Positions 20,071 to 31,224 of a stretch of 64,000 nt of DNA are shown here, in pieces; the first letter of the stretch is position 1, and each line of letters opens with the position of its first letter. A model generated the notes under the pieces. It was not told the DNA's origin and ran no database searches. It saw only the letters and a list, made by a program, of their open reading frames with translations. A program made the translations under genes and the position numbers. Source of the stretch: Neurospora tetrasperma FGSC 2508 (taxonomy: Eukaryota > Ascomycota > Sordariomycetes > Sordariales > Sordariaceae); NCBI RefSeq assembly GCF_000213175.1, contig NW_009799099.1, forward strand, positions 4,853,394-4,917,393. The letters run 5' to 3'.

Positions 20071-22368
20071 ATGGTGGGCACCACCGGAGTCCGCCTGTCG
20101 GACAACCCAGACGAAATCCCCGATACCCCTCGCCGCTCTATTTTTCGCCGTGGCTTCGCCTACGCGACCGAAGCGATCAATGGCGGGGTTGATTCTGTCA
20201 ACCGCAAGGTTAGCGGCACCTACGTCGGTCGCTTTTTTCGCCTGCGTGGATCAGGCCATGTTAGTATCCCTCGACGTCTGTACTCCAGTTTCCTGGACAT
20301 AAGCTGACTGATTATCTGATCGTCTTCAGGCTGAGGAGATCAGAGATGCGAACTTCTGCACCGAAATCCGCGCCGGACTGATCACCTTTTCCGCCATGCT
20401 ATACGTTTTGGCTGCTAATGTACGTGCCCTTTCGTCTAAGTTCAGGAAGATGTATCTAACTGACAACTCCAACATCAAAGCCGGCTGTGATCGCCTCATC
20501 GGGGTATGAATGTAGCTGCAGGGGAGAGGATAAGGGCAGGCCCAACTGTGGTCAGGATTACCAAGCATGCATCGAAGGTCAGTAGGAAGCCGGATTTGCT
20601 ATGCTCTCGGGCTTGTAGTATTGACGGATACTCAGAACTTCGTCGCGACATGGTCGCAGTGACTGCCGCCGTTTCGGCCATGTCTTGCATCCTGTTTGGC
20701 TTGATGACCAATATGCCTGTGGCTGTGGCGTAAGTTGTGAACAACGTCTTATAACATGGTCCAAGATCGCTAACAATAGAACAGACCTGGCATGGGCCTC
20801 AACTCCTACTTCGCGTATCAGGTCATCGGCATCAGAGGAAGCGGCTTACTACCTTGGCGTTCTGCTCTCACAGCCGTGTTTCTCGAGGGCTGGATCTTCA
20901 TCATCCTTTCCTTGACCGGCCTTCGTCACTGGCTCGTCAGAATCATTCCGAGCACTATGAAGGTCGCGGGCGTCTGTGGTATTGGTTTGTTTCTTGCCTT
21001 GACTGGCTTGGCAAACAATACTGGACTTGGTCTTATTACCAGTGGAGACGTTGTGCCCATCTCGCTTGCTGATTGCAGCAATCCCGACCAACAGGGCCAA
21101 TGTTCTGGTGTGAGCGCTATCGCGGACCCGAAGGTAATGCAGTCTGACCGCGCGAGTTTCTTCGGTTTTCTGACAAGCAATAGTTATGGCTCGGCATCCT
21201 CGGAGGGGGTATCTTACCAACGGTCCTCATGGGCTTCAATAACAAATACTCCATTGGCATAGGTGTACTCTTCGTCACTCTTATGTCTATCCCGTAAGTT
21301 CTTCCAGCTCCACCAAATCAAGATCACGACTGACCATCGCACAATTAAGGCGCTCGACATCCGTGACCTTTTTCCCTTACAATTCTGTTGGTCAGAACAA
21401 ATGGGATTACTTCTCCAGCATGGTCGGAGTGCGCAAGACGGGATTTGACATGTCTCAGTTGCGATTTGACTTCGGTCCGCATCAGGGCAACTTCGTCGTT
21501 GCTCTCCTAACTATGCTCTACGTTGACATGATTGACTGCACCGCAACGCTTCAGGGACTGGCGAGATACACCTACAGACTCCAGGGGCCTGACCCCGACT
21601 TCCCCGGCTCCACCATCGCATATTGCACCAACGCTTTCTGTATCTCCATGGGAGCCCTTCTGGGATCATCTCCTGTTACGGTTTTTGTTGAAAGTGGCGC
21701 TGGAGCCCAGTCGGGTGGCCGCACTGGAATAGCGGCAATTGTGACTGGATTATGCTTCCTGGCCGCGGTGTTCTTTGCGCCTTTCTTTTCCGGCATCCCG
21801 CCATGGGCGACTGGACCGGCCTTGATCCTGGTGAGAACACGTTCTGTCTTCTTGATGTTTTATCCTAACTGACGGCTATGGGGTAGATCGGTTTCCTGAT
21901 GGTGCGGCAAATTTACAGTATCAACTGGAATTATGCTGGAGATGCCATTCCCTCCTTTGTCACGATCATGTTTATCCCTTTCAGTTACAGTGTCGCATAT
22001 GGCCTCATTGCGTGAGTCCCCTGAGCCCCATGGACGCCCGTTAACAAAGCTGACACGCTCTCGAAAGGGGTCTTTTCACGTACATTATCGTAAACGGCTT
22101 GATCTGGATTATCTCAACCCTTACCGGAGTCGAGCCCCATGATTACCATCTCAAGCAGTACTGGACCATCAATCCGGTTGGTCGGAAGCCATGGATTTAT
22201 CGAGCCTACAAGTATATCATGGCCAAGCTACAAAAGAACCGTGACCAGACAACCGAAGAAGTTGCTGTGCAGGAGTTTGAGATGATGGAACGCCGCACTT
22301 CCCACCCCAGATCTGCGGTGGCTTCTGCGTCAACAATGGATGATAAGCACTCACGCACAGCTGAGTGA
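20071..22368 (+). CDS. AzgA-family purine (adenine/guanine/hypoxanthine) permease, 611 aa
   Basis: A plasma-membrane proton symporter for purines (AzgA branch of NCS2-like transporters). Nine exons restore a continuous protein: 20071-20259, 20330-20419, 20481-20577, 20636-20729, 20785-21133, 21184-21293, 21350-21830, 21887-22011 and 22068-22368. All introns are 50-70 nt with GT-AG ends. Family landmarks: VNRKVSGTYVGRFFRLRGSG before the first membrane helix, EIRAGLITFSAMLYVLAANP, CIEELRRDMVAVTAA, APGMGLNSYFAYQVIG, ALTAVFLEGWIFI, LYVDMIDCTATL, FCISMGALLGSSPVTVFVES, GAGAQSGGRTGIAA, IPPWATGPALILIGFLM and FIPFSYSVAYGLIAGLF. The ATG at 20071 has good context (AGACAAATGG) and the length suits the family (about 580). 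An external loop encoded by 20510-20577 carries four cysteines. The C-terminal tail is cytosolic and polar. Confidence 0.95.
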
Positions 22369-24027
22369 TTTGAGTTGAGCAGCAGGGAATTATGTCTTCT
22401 TACAGCTGACAATCACTCGAAGGTCGGAGAGAGATGTACTGGTCATGTTTTTTCAGGGATGGCGGGGGAGTACTACTTGGCTTTGAAAGCGTCTGGGGGA
22501 TTTGGCATATGACGCATGAAATGGAGTTGGAGGATCATCTTGCTTTTTTTGCTCATATGGGGTACTTCTGTGATTAAAGAAAGATGTCAAGACGGCAACT
22601 GCCGCTCGCAAGGAAGGGAAGATCATGTAAACCACCAAGTTTTGTACTGTACTTCAAGCAACGACATGGGCGCCCTGCGATCTCATGGAAATTGCCGGCT
22701 GCGAAACGTGGAGAGTTTCTTTTCCTTCTTTGCGGGAGCGGCGTCTGGGGATGGCGTAGCTGTGGCGTTCATGTTTTACATTCGGCTGTCGTCCCGGCTG
22801 TCATCGAGAGGCGTTTGTTGATGCCGAACAAAGAGCGCTCCTTCGTCCGAGCAAGCTCAACTGGACCAAAGACACAGGTCCGATGAATCGCATATGCAAA
22901 TTGTCAAGCGCTTGCGACTTGATACCGTGATGATGATGTCGGGACTGAAGCCTCCCCTGTTGAACCGCCCACCACCAAAATCGCCCACAGTTGGTCACCA
23001 GGGGCTTCCACGGAAGAGGTTTGCCGCATAAAGTACAATCTTGTTCGCCTTCGGATATCGTAGATTGAACGGGATAATTTCGCCAAGAGAGATTCGAGAA
23101 ACCTAAAATGATGCACGAGACCTGGAGTCATGACTGACTGAACCAACAAAACTAAGGGGAAATGGTCAAGTTGATAAATGCCGAAAGACGTACCCGACAG
23201 CCAAGACATGTTATGTATGTACGTAATCCCTCTGAAACCCTCTGGAGACTAGCCTAGGTTACTCTCAGCTCGAGCTTGAGCTTCTTGACGGGGAGCTCCT
23301 TGTGACGGGGAACGAGGTTCGAAGTTCAGTTGGATGAAAAGGTCCGAGAAGAGGAAGAAGATGATGAGCGCCCAGCTGAGCGAGGTTGGATGGAGACTGG
23401 TGCCATGCAGGTGAAGAGAAGCCGGTGACGCTAGTAGAGTAGAGTAAAAGTGGAAACCGGGGTAGAGTCCACTCACGGCAAGGGTTTACGGTGGAATTGT
23501 GGAGCGACGGATTGACAGGGTGGGTCAGGAGGCGGGGGGAGAAAACGGAAGAAAACGGTGAGAAACGGGCGGCAATTCTGAGTGCACTGCAGTGAGTGGT
23601 TCAGTTCACTTCTTTCAGTTCTAGGTGAGTGGTTCAGACATCGACGATGCACTCAAATATGTTCCTCTTTAATCCATGCGTCGATTTGCAGATGGCTGGA
23701 TCTTCGTCCGGCTCAGCTGCGAAAACCGCCTCCAGCCAACAACATCGACTGGGAATCATTTCAAGGATGAAGGGTGCATGGAATCATCCCAGGGGAGAGG
23801 CTGGCACAAATCATGTTCACGGCCGACGAGGATTAAGATAGATGACAGCTGACCAGCACTCCGCGCGCGAACGAGCTCTCACGATTGAACGAACAGACGA
23901 ACGAACGCGGAACAATGACCTTTCCGCCCACCATTGCGGACTCTTTTCCTGTTTTCACAGTCACGTTAATAGGTAAGGGTAATTGTCATGATATCTTCTG
24001 GGGAAGCTAATGATCGGGCCACCCAAC

Positions 24028-24194
24028 TGTACACATCAGTCCTGGTAAGTTCGTTAGCTTGGTACCTACAGACAGGGGTTTTAAGCAGGGGAGACGGGGG
24101 ATGTAACAGCCCGCTGTAAGTACACTATTAATGCCCTGTGAGAATGTGTGGGGCGAGTAAGAGACTAACAAACTTTCCAGGACTGATGTGTACA
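24028..24194. mobile_element. MITE-like element, 167 bp, with 33-bp terminal inverted repeats
   Basis: TGTACACATCAGTCCTGG at 24028-24045 is matched by its exact reverse complement at 24177-24194. The repeats extend to 33 bp with 4 mismatches (24028-24060 and 24162-24194). The interior has no coding capacity. A TA dinucleotide sits symmetrically at both ends (24030-24031 and 24191-24192), so the insert may be CACATCAG... to ...CTGATGTG with TA target duplication, as in Tc1/mariner-type elements; this is inferred. It is probably non-autonomous and moved by a transposase elsewhere. Confidence 0.7.
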
Positions 24195-25416
24195 CTATAC
24201 CTTGTCGTGATACCACGATCTTCCCGGGAAGGGGGGATCCTATATCCCATGACCGTTAGCCCGGCGCACGGAATCATCTCCTAGGTATGCGAGTGCTATA
24301 CCACGGTGCAATTCGACTCATTTGTACTAGAAGCCTCCGGCGTTTGGAGAGATGATCGCCGCCGCCTTCACACGCACAGACGGTTAACGGCAACGTTGAA
24401 CGTTGACATTGTCCGTGAACTTGGGCTCCCGGAACCAAACTATCGGGGACCCCGGGCGCCCGGGCGAGGGTTCATTGTCCGCCCGCTGTTGCTTCTAAGC
24501 CAAGACCGGGGCCGACTTGCGGACTTGGCAGGCGACCTTCTGCTTGGCGCATCCAGTCGTTGCCTGTCAAGCTGGTTTCGAAATTCTCCACTCCCCTGGT
24601 GAAATGATGAGCGGCATCAATGGTATCGTTTTCTTTAAGATTCTTCTGCCCCGGGCTCTTGGCTTTGATACGAGCAATTGCTGCTCTACCACTAAGGCTA
24701 CTACTCTACTAACTCTAGGGCTTATTTCGACGACCAGGGGCACCCATTGCCATGGGTGTTTCGTTGACAGCGGAATTGAACACTACACAACGGAATCCCT
24801 CGTACACACTGCAGTGACTGGGATTTGGGACCGCCGACGTTGCATTCGGTCATTCCCTGGAGATGGGAAATAGTGCAGCTATTCCCAAGTGGGATCTTTC
24901 GTACCTTTATGTAACCGGCGATCCGTCTTTGAAACAGATTTGGGGATGACTTGAGACCCCTGCAACGCGGCCTGCTGGGAAGCCGGTTCGTCAAACGTCG
25001 TCTGGGTCGGTTCGATACCCCGCGTCAACTACCTCGAAGATCACCCACACTTCATTTCTCTCACCTCCCTAGCCCTCTTGCTTCTTCGCTGACCAAATTG
25101 ATTCGCGGAGGAGGCTGGAGATCCGTTACTGAGATCTTCCTTGAAAAAAGATTCAAGTCCGAGCGGGCTCACTGACAATGATCATGATTTTGTTCGTTGC
25201 CACATAGAAACTCTAGGAAGAAACCTCACGGGCCTTCTCATCATCTTTTTTTTTTTTTTTTTGTTTTCATGTAGAGTCGGCTGGGGTCACTCATCTTCAA
25301 AATTATTCCGCAGTTGGCATATGTCGGCTTCTGTGATTTCATCCTCCGACTCTATTCCCCTTGGTCTGGACGCAAGATTCAACACAAGAAGAACAAGCCT
25401 TCTGTTGCCGCACAAG

Positions 25417-25437
25417 GAAGGAAGGAAGGAAGGAAGG
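25417..25437 (+). repeat. GGAA tetranucleotide microsatellite
   Basis: About five AAGG units in a row in a non-coding region upstream of the GPCR gene. Confidence 0.85.
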
Positions 25438-26285
25438 TCAACCAACACTCATCAATTCCAACGAGGGAAGGAGCAGCCATCGATTCTGTGCACATGAAGC
25501 ACACGGACTGTTGATCACTTCAGTTTTCTTTACCGGCCTACCTTGTTCCTTCCTTGTCCATCTTGACTAGCTCGACTAGCTTGTTCGACCTTGCGAGGTA
25601 GTCGTCAACAACCTTGCCCGAAATACCTGGTGTCTTACCTGGACCCCAGTCCTTCCAGGCCTTCAAGTTCTCAGGGGACTGAGACCAGGTACCTACCGAG
25701 ACAAAATCAACAAGGAAATACTCGAGCTACCCTTGTTGATTCTCGATCTTTGACATAAAGCACTTCCCTCTCTCTCTCACGCTATCCTCTTGGCCTTGAT
25801 TTTGACGACAACCATATATATACACATCGACAACCAGCGCCACGTCGAAACACCAACGGGTTTGGGACCCTTTCGAAACATACCAATCTCTGGGAATTGC
25901 TACGGATCTGAGTTACGAGTGAAGGACAACAAGGACGAGAGCTTCATACGGGCGCACAATCCCAACCTCGGGGCTGGCGGGGAGAACCCTCCCCCTCCTT
26001 TTCGTCTGATATTTTTCTTGGGCCTTCTTCTACTTCCCCTCCTTTCCCGCCTCATCCTGGATCAAAGGTTTCGCTCCCTGAATCCCCGTCTCCGAATTTC
26101 CCCCGGAGGCAATACTGCTGGAATCGTCCTTCCTTCCGTTCACCTCGAACCCGTCGTTGATTACCAGGATTCGTATTACAACACGCAACCGCTATTCTTG
26201 TTAACGCCGATATAATCAACAACTTCTTGACGACTTGCTCGGAATTTTCAGAAATCATCTGCGCCGTTGCGCACCATCCACCACC

Positions 26286-27853
26286 ATGTCGAACGCCATG
26301 GCGAGCGACGACAACACCGACTGGGCCGCACAGTCCCCTGGTCTTCACGACACCATCAACATGATTGAACGTATCTGCTCGATTCCCTCTGTGATCGGCT
26401 GTGTCTTCATCATCACCACCTTCTGCCTCTCCGAGAGGTTTCAGAAACCGATCAACCGCTTGGCCTTCTTCGCTACCTTTGGCAACCTTGCCACCAACGT
26501 TGCAACGCTGATGGGACGAGATTATGTCACGAACCCAACAGGAGCGGGCTGTCAGCTGCAGGGGTTCCTGATCCAGATGTAAGTTGACCGTGCCATTCAA
26601 ATATTTGATAGCTTGCTAATAGAGTCCCCCCTCACAGGTTCATGCCGGCGGACGCGTTCTGGGTGTTGGCGATGGCCATCAACGTCTACTTGATCTTTGA
26701 GTGCCAGTACGACGCCCAGAAGCTGAGGGCAATGGAGAAGTGGTACTTCCTAGGCTGCTACGGCCTGACATTCGTCGTCGCTTTGGCGTTCTGCTTCATC
26801 GAGTCACCTAAAAAGGGCAAGATGTACGGGAATGCGACCCTGTGGTGCTGGGTCAGTCCAAAGTGGGATATTTTTCGTATCGCAACCTTCTATGGACCTG
26901 TCTGGTAAGTCACAGCACACTCTCTGAGTGACGACAAGCACTCTAACCTTTGGCGATGCAGGGTTTCCATTGGTTTCACGTTCTTCATCTACATCCGAGC
27001 CGGGCGAGACATCTACAGAAACCACAAACAGATCAAGAAGTTCAACATCACCAGTTCTCTTGCGGGCGGCCCTGTTGACGATACTCTGGTCTCTCGCAAG
27101 GTTACCGAGGTCTATATCACTCACGAGATAGCCACTGGGAACGCCATCGGACTCGTGGACCTGGAAAGGAACAACGGCGCTCAAGAACACTCCGATAACT
27201 CGGCAGCCTCTAGGGCAAATCCTAACTACTCGGTTACTATTTCGGCAGATAATCAGAAGGTACCAGAAACCACCAACGGCGACAACTTGGCACGCATTAC
27301 CACCACCACTGTGACTGGGGGCGTGTCTGGATCAGCAAATAATACGCGAACAAAGAATAAACATAACAGCGCAATGTGGCATTATTCCAAATGTTCCCTG
27401 TTCTTCTTCACGGCATTGTTGGTCACATGGATCCCCTCGAGTTGCAATCGTGTCTACTCGGTGGTTCACCATAACCAAACAGTGAAGGTCTTGGAGTATA
27501 TGGGTGCTGGTGTCTTGCCGTTGCAAGGGTTCTGGAATGCCCTTATCTACGCAGTCACTTCTTGGAAGGCATGCCAGGGTTTCTTTGGCGAAGATGTGAA
27601 GGGGTGGTTCTCAAGGGACACGGATTCCGGAGACAGCCAGCGTCGAGAAGGTGGTGGTCATCACCGCAGCTCCTCAAAGGCAGGCAATGGACAAGCTGCC
27701 AGTGGCAAGGCTAATCCATTCCATAAGATGGGTGGTCGGGCGGCCCATCCGTGTCCAGAGACGGAGAGCACGGAAGAGTTGGCGGCATGTGGGAGCCGCA
27801 GAACCTCGTACGGGGGTGGAACCGACAGTATTCCATCCAAAGACATGAAGTAA
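26286..27853 (+). CDS. cAMP-receptor-like seven-transmembrane GPCR, 483 aa
   Basis: Resembles the fungal class of cAMP-type receptors (related to Dictyostelium cAR), which act at the plasma membrane upstream of heterotrimeric G proteins. Exons are 26286-26578, 26638-26904 and 26962-27853; both introns start GTAAGT. The ATG at 26286 has the context CCACCATGTC. Seven helices are visible: SVIGCVFIITTFCL; LAFFATFGNLATNVATLM; FMPADAFWVLAMAINVYLIF; WYFLGCYGLTFVVALAFCFI; FRIATFYGPVWVSIGFTFFI with IRAGRDIY after it; CSLFFFTALLVTWIPSSCNR; and MGAGVLPLQGFWNALIYAVT. The CQ...C pair before helix 3 and in loop 2 (CWVSP) fits the usual extracellular disulphide. A long third inner loop (about residues 230-340) is rich in Asn/Thr/Ser, and the tail is Ser/His/Gly-rich. 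The ligand is unknown. The Neurospora gpr number cannot be assigned from sequence alone. Confidence 0.92.
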
Positions 27854-28896
27854 TATGGGTGGTCATTGAGAATTATGTTTCTTTTTTTCTTTGTATTTTC
27901 CACCCACACTTGTGGGTATTTATTCACCAAAGGCAAACGATCATGTGCTTTATGGTTTATGGTTTATGGTCTATAATGACAGACATAATGGCGGTATTAG
28001 TTTTCTTTGTATATAAATGTTCACGATTCATTCTGTCAGGAACGTTTCTTCTTCGTCGTTGCAGTGTCGTCCTTGGTGTTTTTGTGCCTTGATACCCAGT
28101 TTCACACAGAATGAAGCTTGATGTTTCTCGGGATACTCACCTACCTACGTATGGACGTGTCTGATATCTGGTCATTTCTAGGTAGATTAGAGGTATATGC
28201 GATGCTACGCTACCTATTTCGCATATCAGGGGACTGACTGGTTCGAGGTACCGCAACTGGCTGGTTACACAAAAAGGGGGAACTCCCGTCTTTATTACCT
28301 ATGTGCGTCCCTTGCTTTCGCCCGCTTTCCTTACCGTTGCAGTTTACATCTCTCTGTCCAATCTGTCCAACGTAACGTCATCGTGTTACGTTCTACATAT
28401 GTGCCAGTGCTACAAGGGGTCCGGTCTGTTCTGTTCTGTGTAGAAGTACAGTACTCAGGAAGGAAAAGATTGATTGAGTTGCTTACTACAGAACGATTAG
28501 TAGTGTGTGTTCATTGCCTTTCCGCAGAGTAGTGATGTTTGCCAGTGTCTATTGTTCATTGTCTGTCCAGCCTAGTCTAAAGGTACTGGTGCCGAAGCAC
28601 CTCCCTCTTCCTGAATATTCACATACCTACCTACTCTTCGTGCCTGCCACCCTGTCCAGTAGATATCGAGGTGCTGTCTTTTTGTGCAAGTGTAAGGAAG
28701 TGTAAGGAAGTGCAAGTGTCTTAGTCTCCCGTGTGTGTACCGTTTTCCGAAGAACACAGGCTTCAGTGAATACCCTGAGGGGACTGATGTGACGGGATGG
28801 GGATACATGTCTGACAGGTGGAGGGTTGACAGGCGGTTAGGTGAGATTAGATTAGGTAGGTTTGGTACCTAGGTTGAGGCCTGTGAATGTGAACAG

Positions 28897-28927
28897 GTAG
28901 GTAGGTAGGTAAGGTAGGTAGGTAGGT
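28897..28927 (+). repeat. GTAG microsatellite
   Basis: GTAGGTAGGTAGG is repeated with one interruption (AAGG). It is not the fungal telomere repeat TTAGGG. Confidence 0.85.
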
Positions 28928-28980
28928 GTCAGGGTGCCGTTACACGAGGGGATGTCGTACAGATTCCCGTCAGTGACATG

Positions 28981-29009
28981 GTGACTTGAACTAGTGACTT
29001 GAACTAGTG
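28981..29009 (+). repeat. 13-bp tandem repeat, 2.2 copies
   Basis: GTGACTTGAACTA at 28981-28993 is repeated at 28994-29006 and followed by GTG. Non-coding. Confidence 0.9.
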
Positions 29010-29276
29010 TACACTTCTAGGTGTAGGCGAGAGTACCCCTGGGTAGGGAAAAAAAATCTGAGAACTAATGCTGCCTTCCGTTTATGGGAGGGATTTTCCA
29101 TTTAGTTCTAGGTGTGTGTACCAAGGATCATAAGTACCCAGCTGGTGGGCCTCCTGGCCTCCTGGGCTTGACTGGGAGGATACCTAGGTGTGCTGGGTAG
29201 GGTCGGCCGAGATGTGAAAGTCTGGAATGACTGAACAGGAGTGGATAGAGACAAGTAAGTGCATATTTCCGAGATA

Positions 29277-29629
29277 CAGTAAAGATCCCTGCTTTTGCAA
29301 CCCCCCTTCTATTGCAAAATCCCCTCTTTTGCAAAGGATTTTGTCTGCCTGCATTCCCTCTGGTGGTAATTCCTGCAACCTGCAATTTGCAATACGGACA
29401 GCCCAAATTTGCAAAAGCAGGGGTCGAATTTGGTGGGGCGGGCACTCTTATACCTGTATACCGGGGTCCGGCCGGTTCAGGAGACCCAGTTTTCTGTACC
29501 GTTGACCATAATTCAGTGGCCAGAAGGCCCTTACCTGGTCTGTGCTTCTGCTCTCCCTTTTGCAAAACCCCTGCTTTTGCAAAAAATCCGGGCTGCCCGC
29601 ATTAGTTGCAAAAGCAGGGGTTCTTACTG
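29277..29629. mobile_element. Mariner/pogo-like MITE, 353 bp, flanked by TA
   Basis: The ends start CAGTAA and are flanked by TA on both sides (29275-29276 and 29630-29631). The 26-base ends (29275-29300 and 29606-29631, TA included) are inverted repeats with 3 mismatches. The core word CCCTGCTTTTGCAA recurs inside in both orientations: near 29326, at 29409-29423 (reverse), 29568-29582 and 29606-29620 (reverse). Such repeated subterminal words are typical transposase-binding sites. No transposase frame is present, so it is non-autonomous. CAGT ends and TA target sites are hallmarks of Tc1/mariner elements; the subfamily is inferred. Confidence 0.78.
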
Positions 29630-31163
29630 TAATATTTACACTACTACTACTACAGTATTACGTCGTGACTGCTGCTGCTACGATGCTGGGATCATGCGAG
29701 AGAAGATCCAGATGCTTGGGTCAGGGGCACTGAAACTGCAACATCTTTGTCTCCTCTAGTGGTAAAAGCTTGAGGTAAGGTGGTATTGTTAACACAGTTA
29801 CACCAGATGCAGTACTGCTTCTCAACTGGACAGTTTTTGGTCGAGAGAAAGAAGCATTTGGACATGCACGACGGGATTAGCTGCATATGAATATCAGTCC
29901 AATGGGATTCTTCCTCATCTTCCTATCTAAATACCTCTAGCTCCTTTGGTATTTCTTTCACGAAGTGAGTATACTACATACGGTACCTAGACATGGGTGT
30001 GCCGATATATCCACGGGCCGATCTAAACGCGTAAGCGAGGAGGAGACATTTCCCCTGGACTAATATGTACCTAGCTGGTAGGTTAGCTAGCTACATATAA
30101 AATGGGATTTAGGGACCTACGTACCTGGGTGGGGGATGAGATGGGATGGTGGTGCCGGAGAAATGTCATGCATTTGTGCAATGGTTCTCCAGAAGACCAA
30201 GACGAACGAACGGACGGGTAAGTGTTTTAGCGAGAAGGAAGGGGTTGGAACCGACGCCGGCGCGGATGATGCCCCCCCTGAAGAAAGTGTTGTGCATGTG
30301 CACAACTGCTGGTAGATCGTTTATTGCTTTTTTCTTAGTCGCTGCCAACAGCTTACTGGGGGTTTATGATATCTCATATTCATCTACCTTCTTGAGTCTT
30401 ATTGTATCTTGATATTGAACTCGGGGATATATCGGGATTGAAGACTGGAAAAGAGAAGCAAGCAGCCTAAGCTCGTTTCGGGTGTCTTGTTCAATTTTCA
30501 CCTGAAGGAGCTGAAGCACAAATAGGTAGGAATCAGTACCATAGGTTGTATGATGAATCACCTTGAATTCAGGGGAATTTTTCGAGCTGACGCAGATCCG
30601 GCAGTTAGTGTTCTTTGCGTAGCGGTAAGGCAGTAAAAAAGCTAGGTTAAAGCTTCGATCAGGGGAACCTGGTCCTTGGACCTGTGTTCTATCTTTACCA
30701 GAGACAGATCCTGACCCGACTTGGTATAATCGCACGAGGGGCCCAGACTGCCGAACATCCAGACGGACCCCAAGCGGAAATACCTAGGTACTTGGGTAGC
30801 TTTCCCTTGTTTATTTCCGAGAGAGACGGAGTGTTGTTCGAGTTTCGGCCGGCCGCTGCTCGAGAAGGTTCAAGGGGGTCCCATCTGGTGAGTTGTAGTG
30901 TAGGTACCTAGGGTAGGTACCTAGTTAGTGTCAACCATCGGACATTATCCCCGAGAACCTAAAACTCCGCTTATAAACCAAACTTTGTCACCGGACCTCC
31001 TCCACTAATATCCCTTTCCCATAGAACCTATGTTATTGTTATCCCCGTGGTTGGTTGCATGTGGTGTAAGCAAATGTCAAGCAATACATACCTACCGGGA
31101 ACCCCCCAATAACTCTGGTATATCACCTGCCGTGATGGCATGAATCATGATTCCCACCTTTTT

Positions 31164-31224
31164 AATGTTTTCCACTTTTCCCCAGAAAACTCCGCAAAAA
31201 GAAACGCGCAAAGTGGAAAACATT
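31164..31224. repeat. 15-bp perfect inverted repeat (hairpin)
   Basis: AATGTTTTCCACTTT at 31164-31178 pairs with AAAGTGGAAAACATT at 31210-31224, leaving a 31-nt loop. No gene is nearby. It could be a relic of a small element or a structured RNA stem. Confidence 0.75.

Larger units (their letters stand above)
22369..26285. other. Long intergenic region with a MITE-like element
   Basis: No gene is supported. It holds the inverted-repeat element at 24028-24194, a 17-base T run near 25247-25263, a GGAA microsatellite at 25417-25437, and scattered tRNA-box-like strings that do not fold as tRNAs. The final 700 bases probably include the promoter and leader of the GPCR gene. Confidence 0.5.

Noticed and set aside
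24660-24720. Pol III A-box-like string on the minus strand (TAGCCTTAGTGGTAGAGC)
   Set aside because: It looks like a tRNA D-arm, but no anticodon stem or B box follows. At most a tRNA or SINE relic.
24960-25035. B-box-like GGTTCGATACCCC on the plus strand
   Set aside because: The stem bases for a T-arm do not pair properly and no acceptor stem closes a 72-nt unit.
25790-26215. 141-codon frame upstream of the GPCR
   Set aside because: No ATG at its start, no protein-like features, and it lies in the probable 5' leader.
28897-28927. Telomere-like repeat
   Set aside because: The unit is GTAG, not TTAGGG, and genes continue on both sides.
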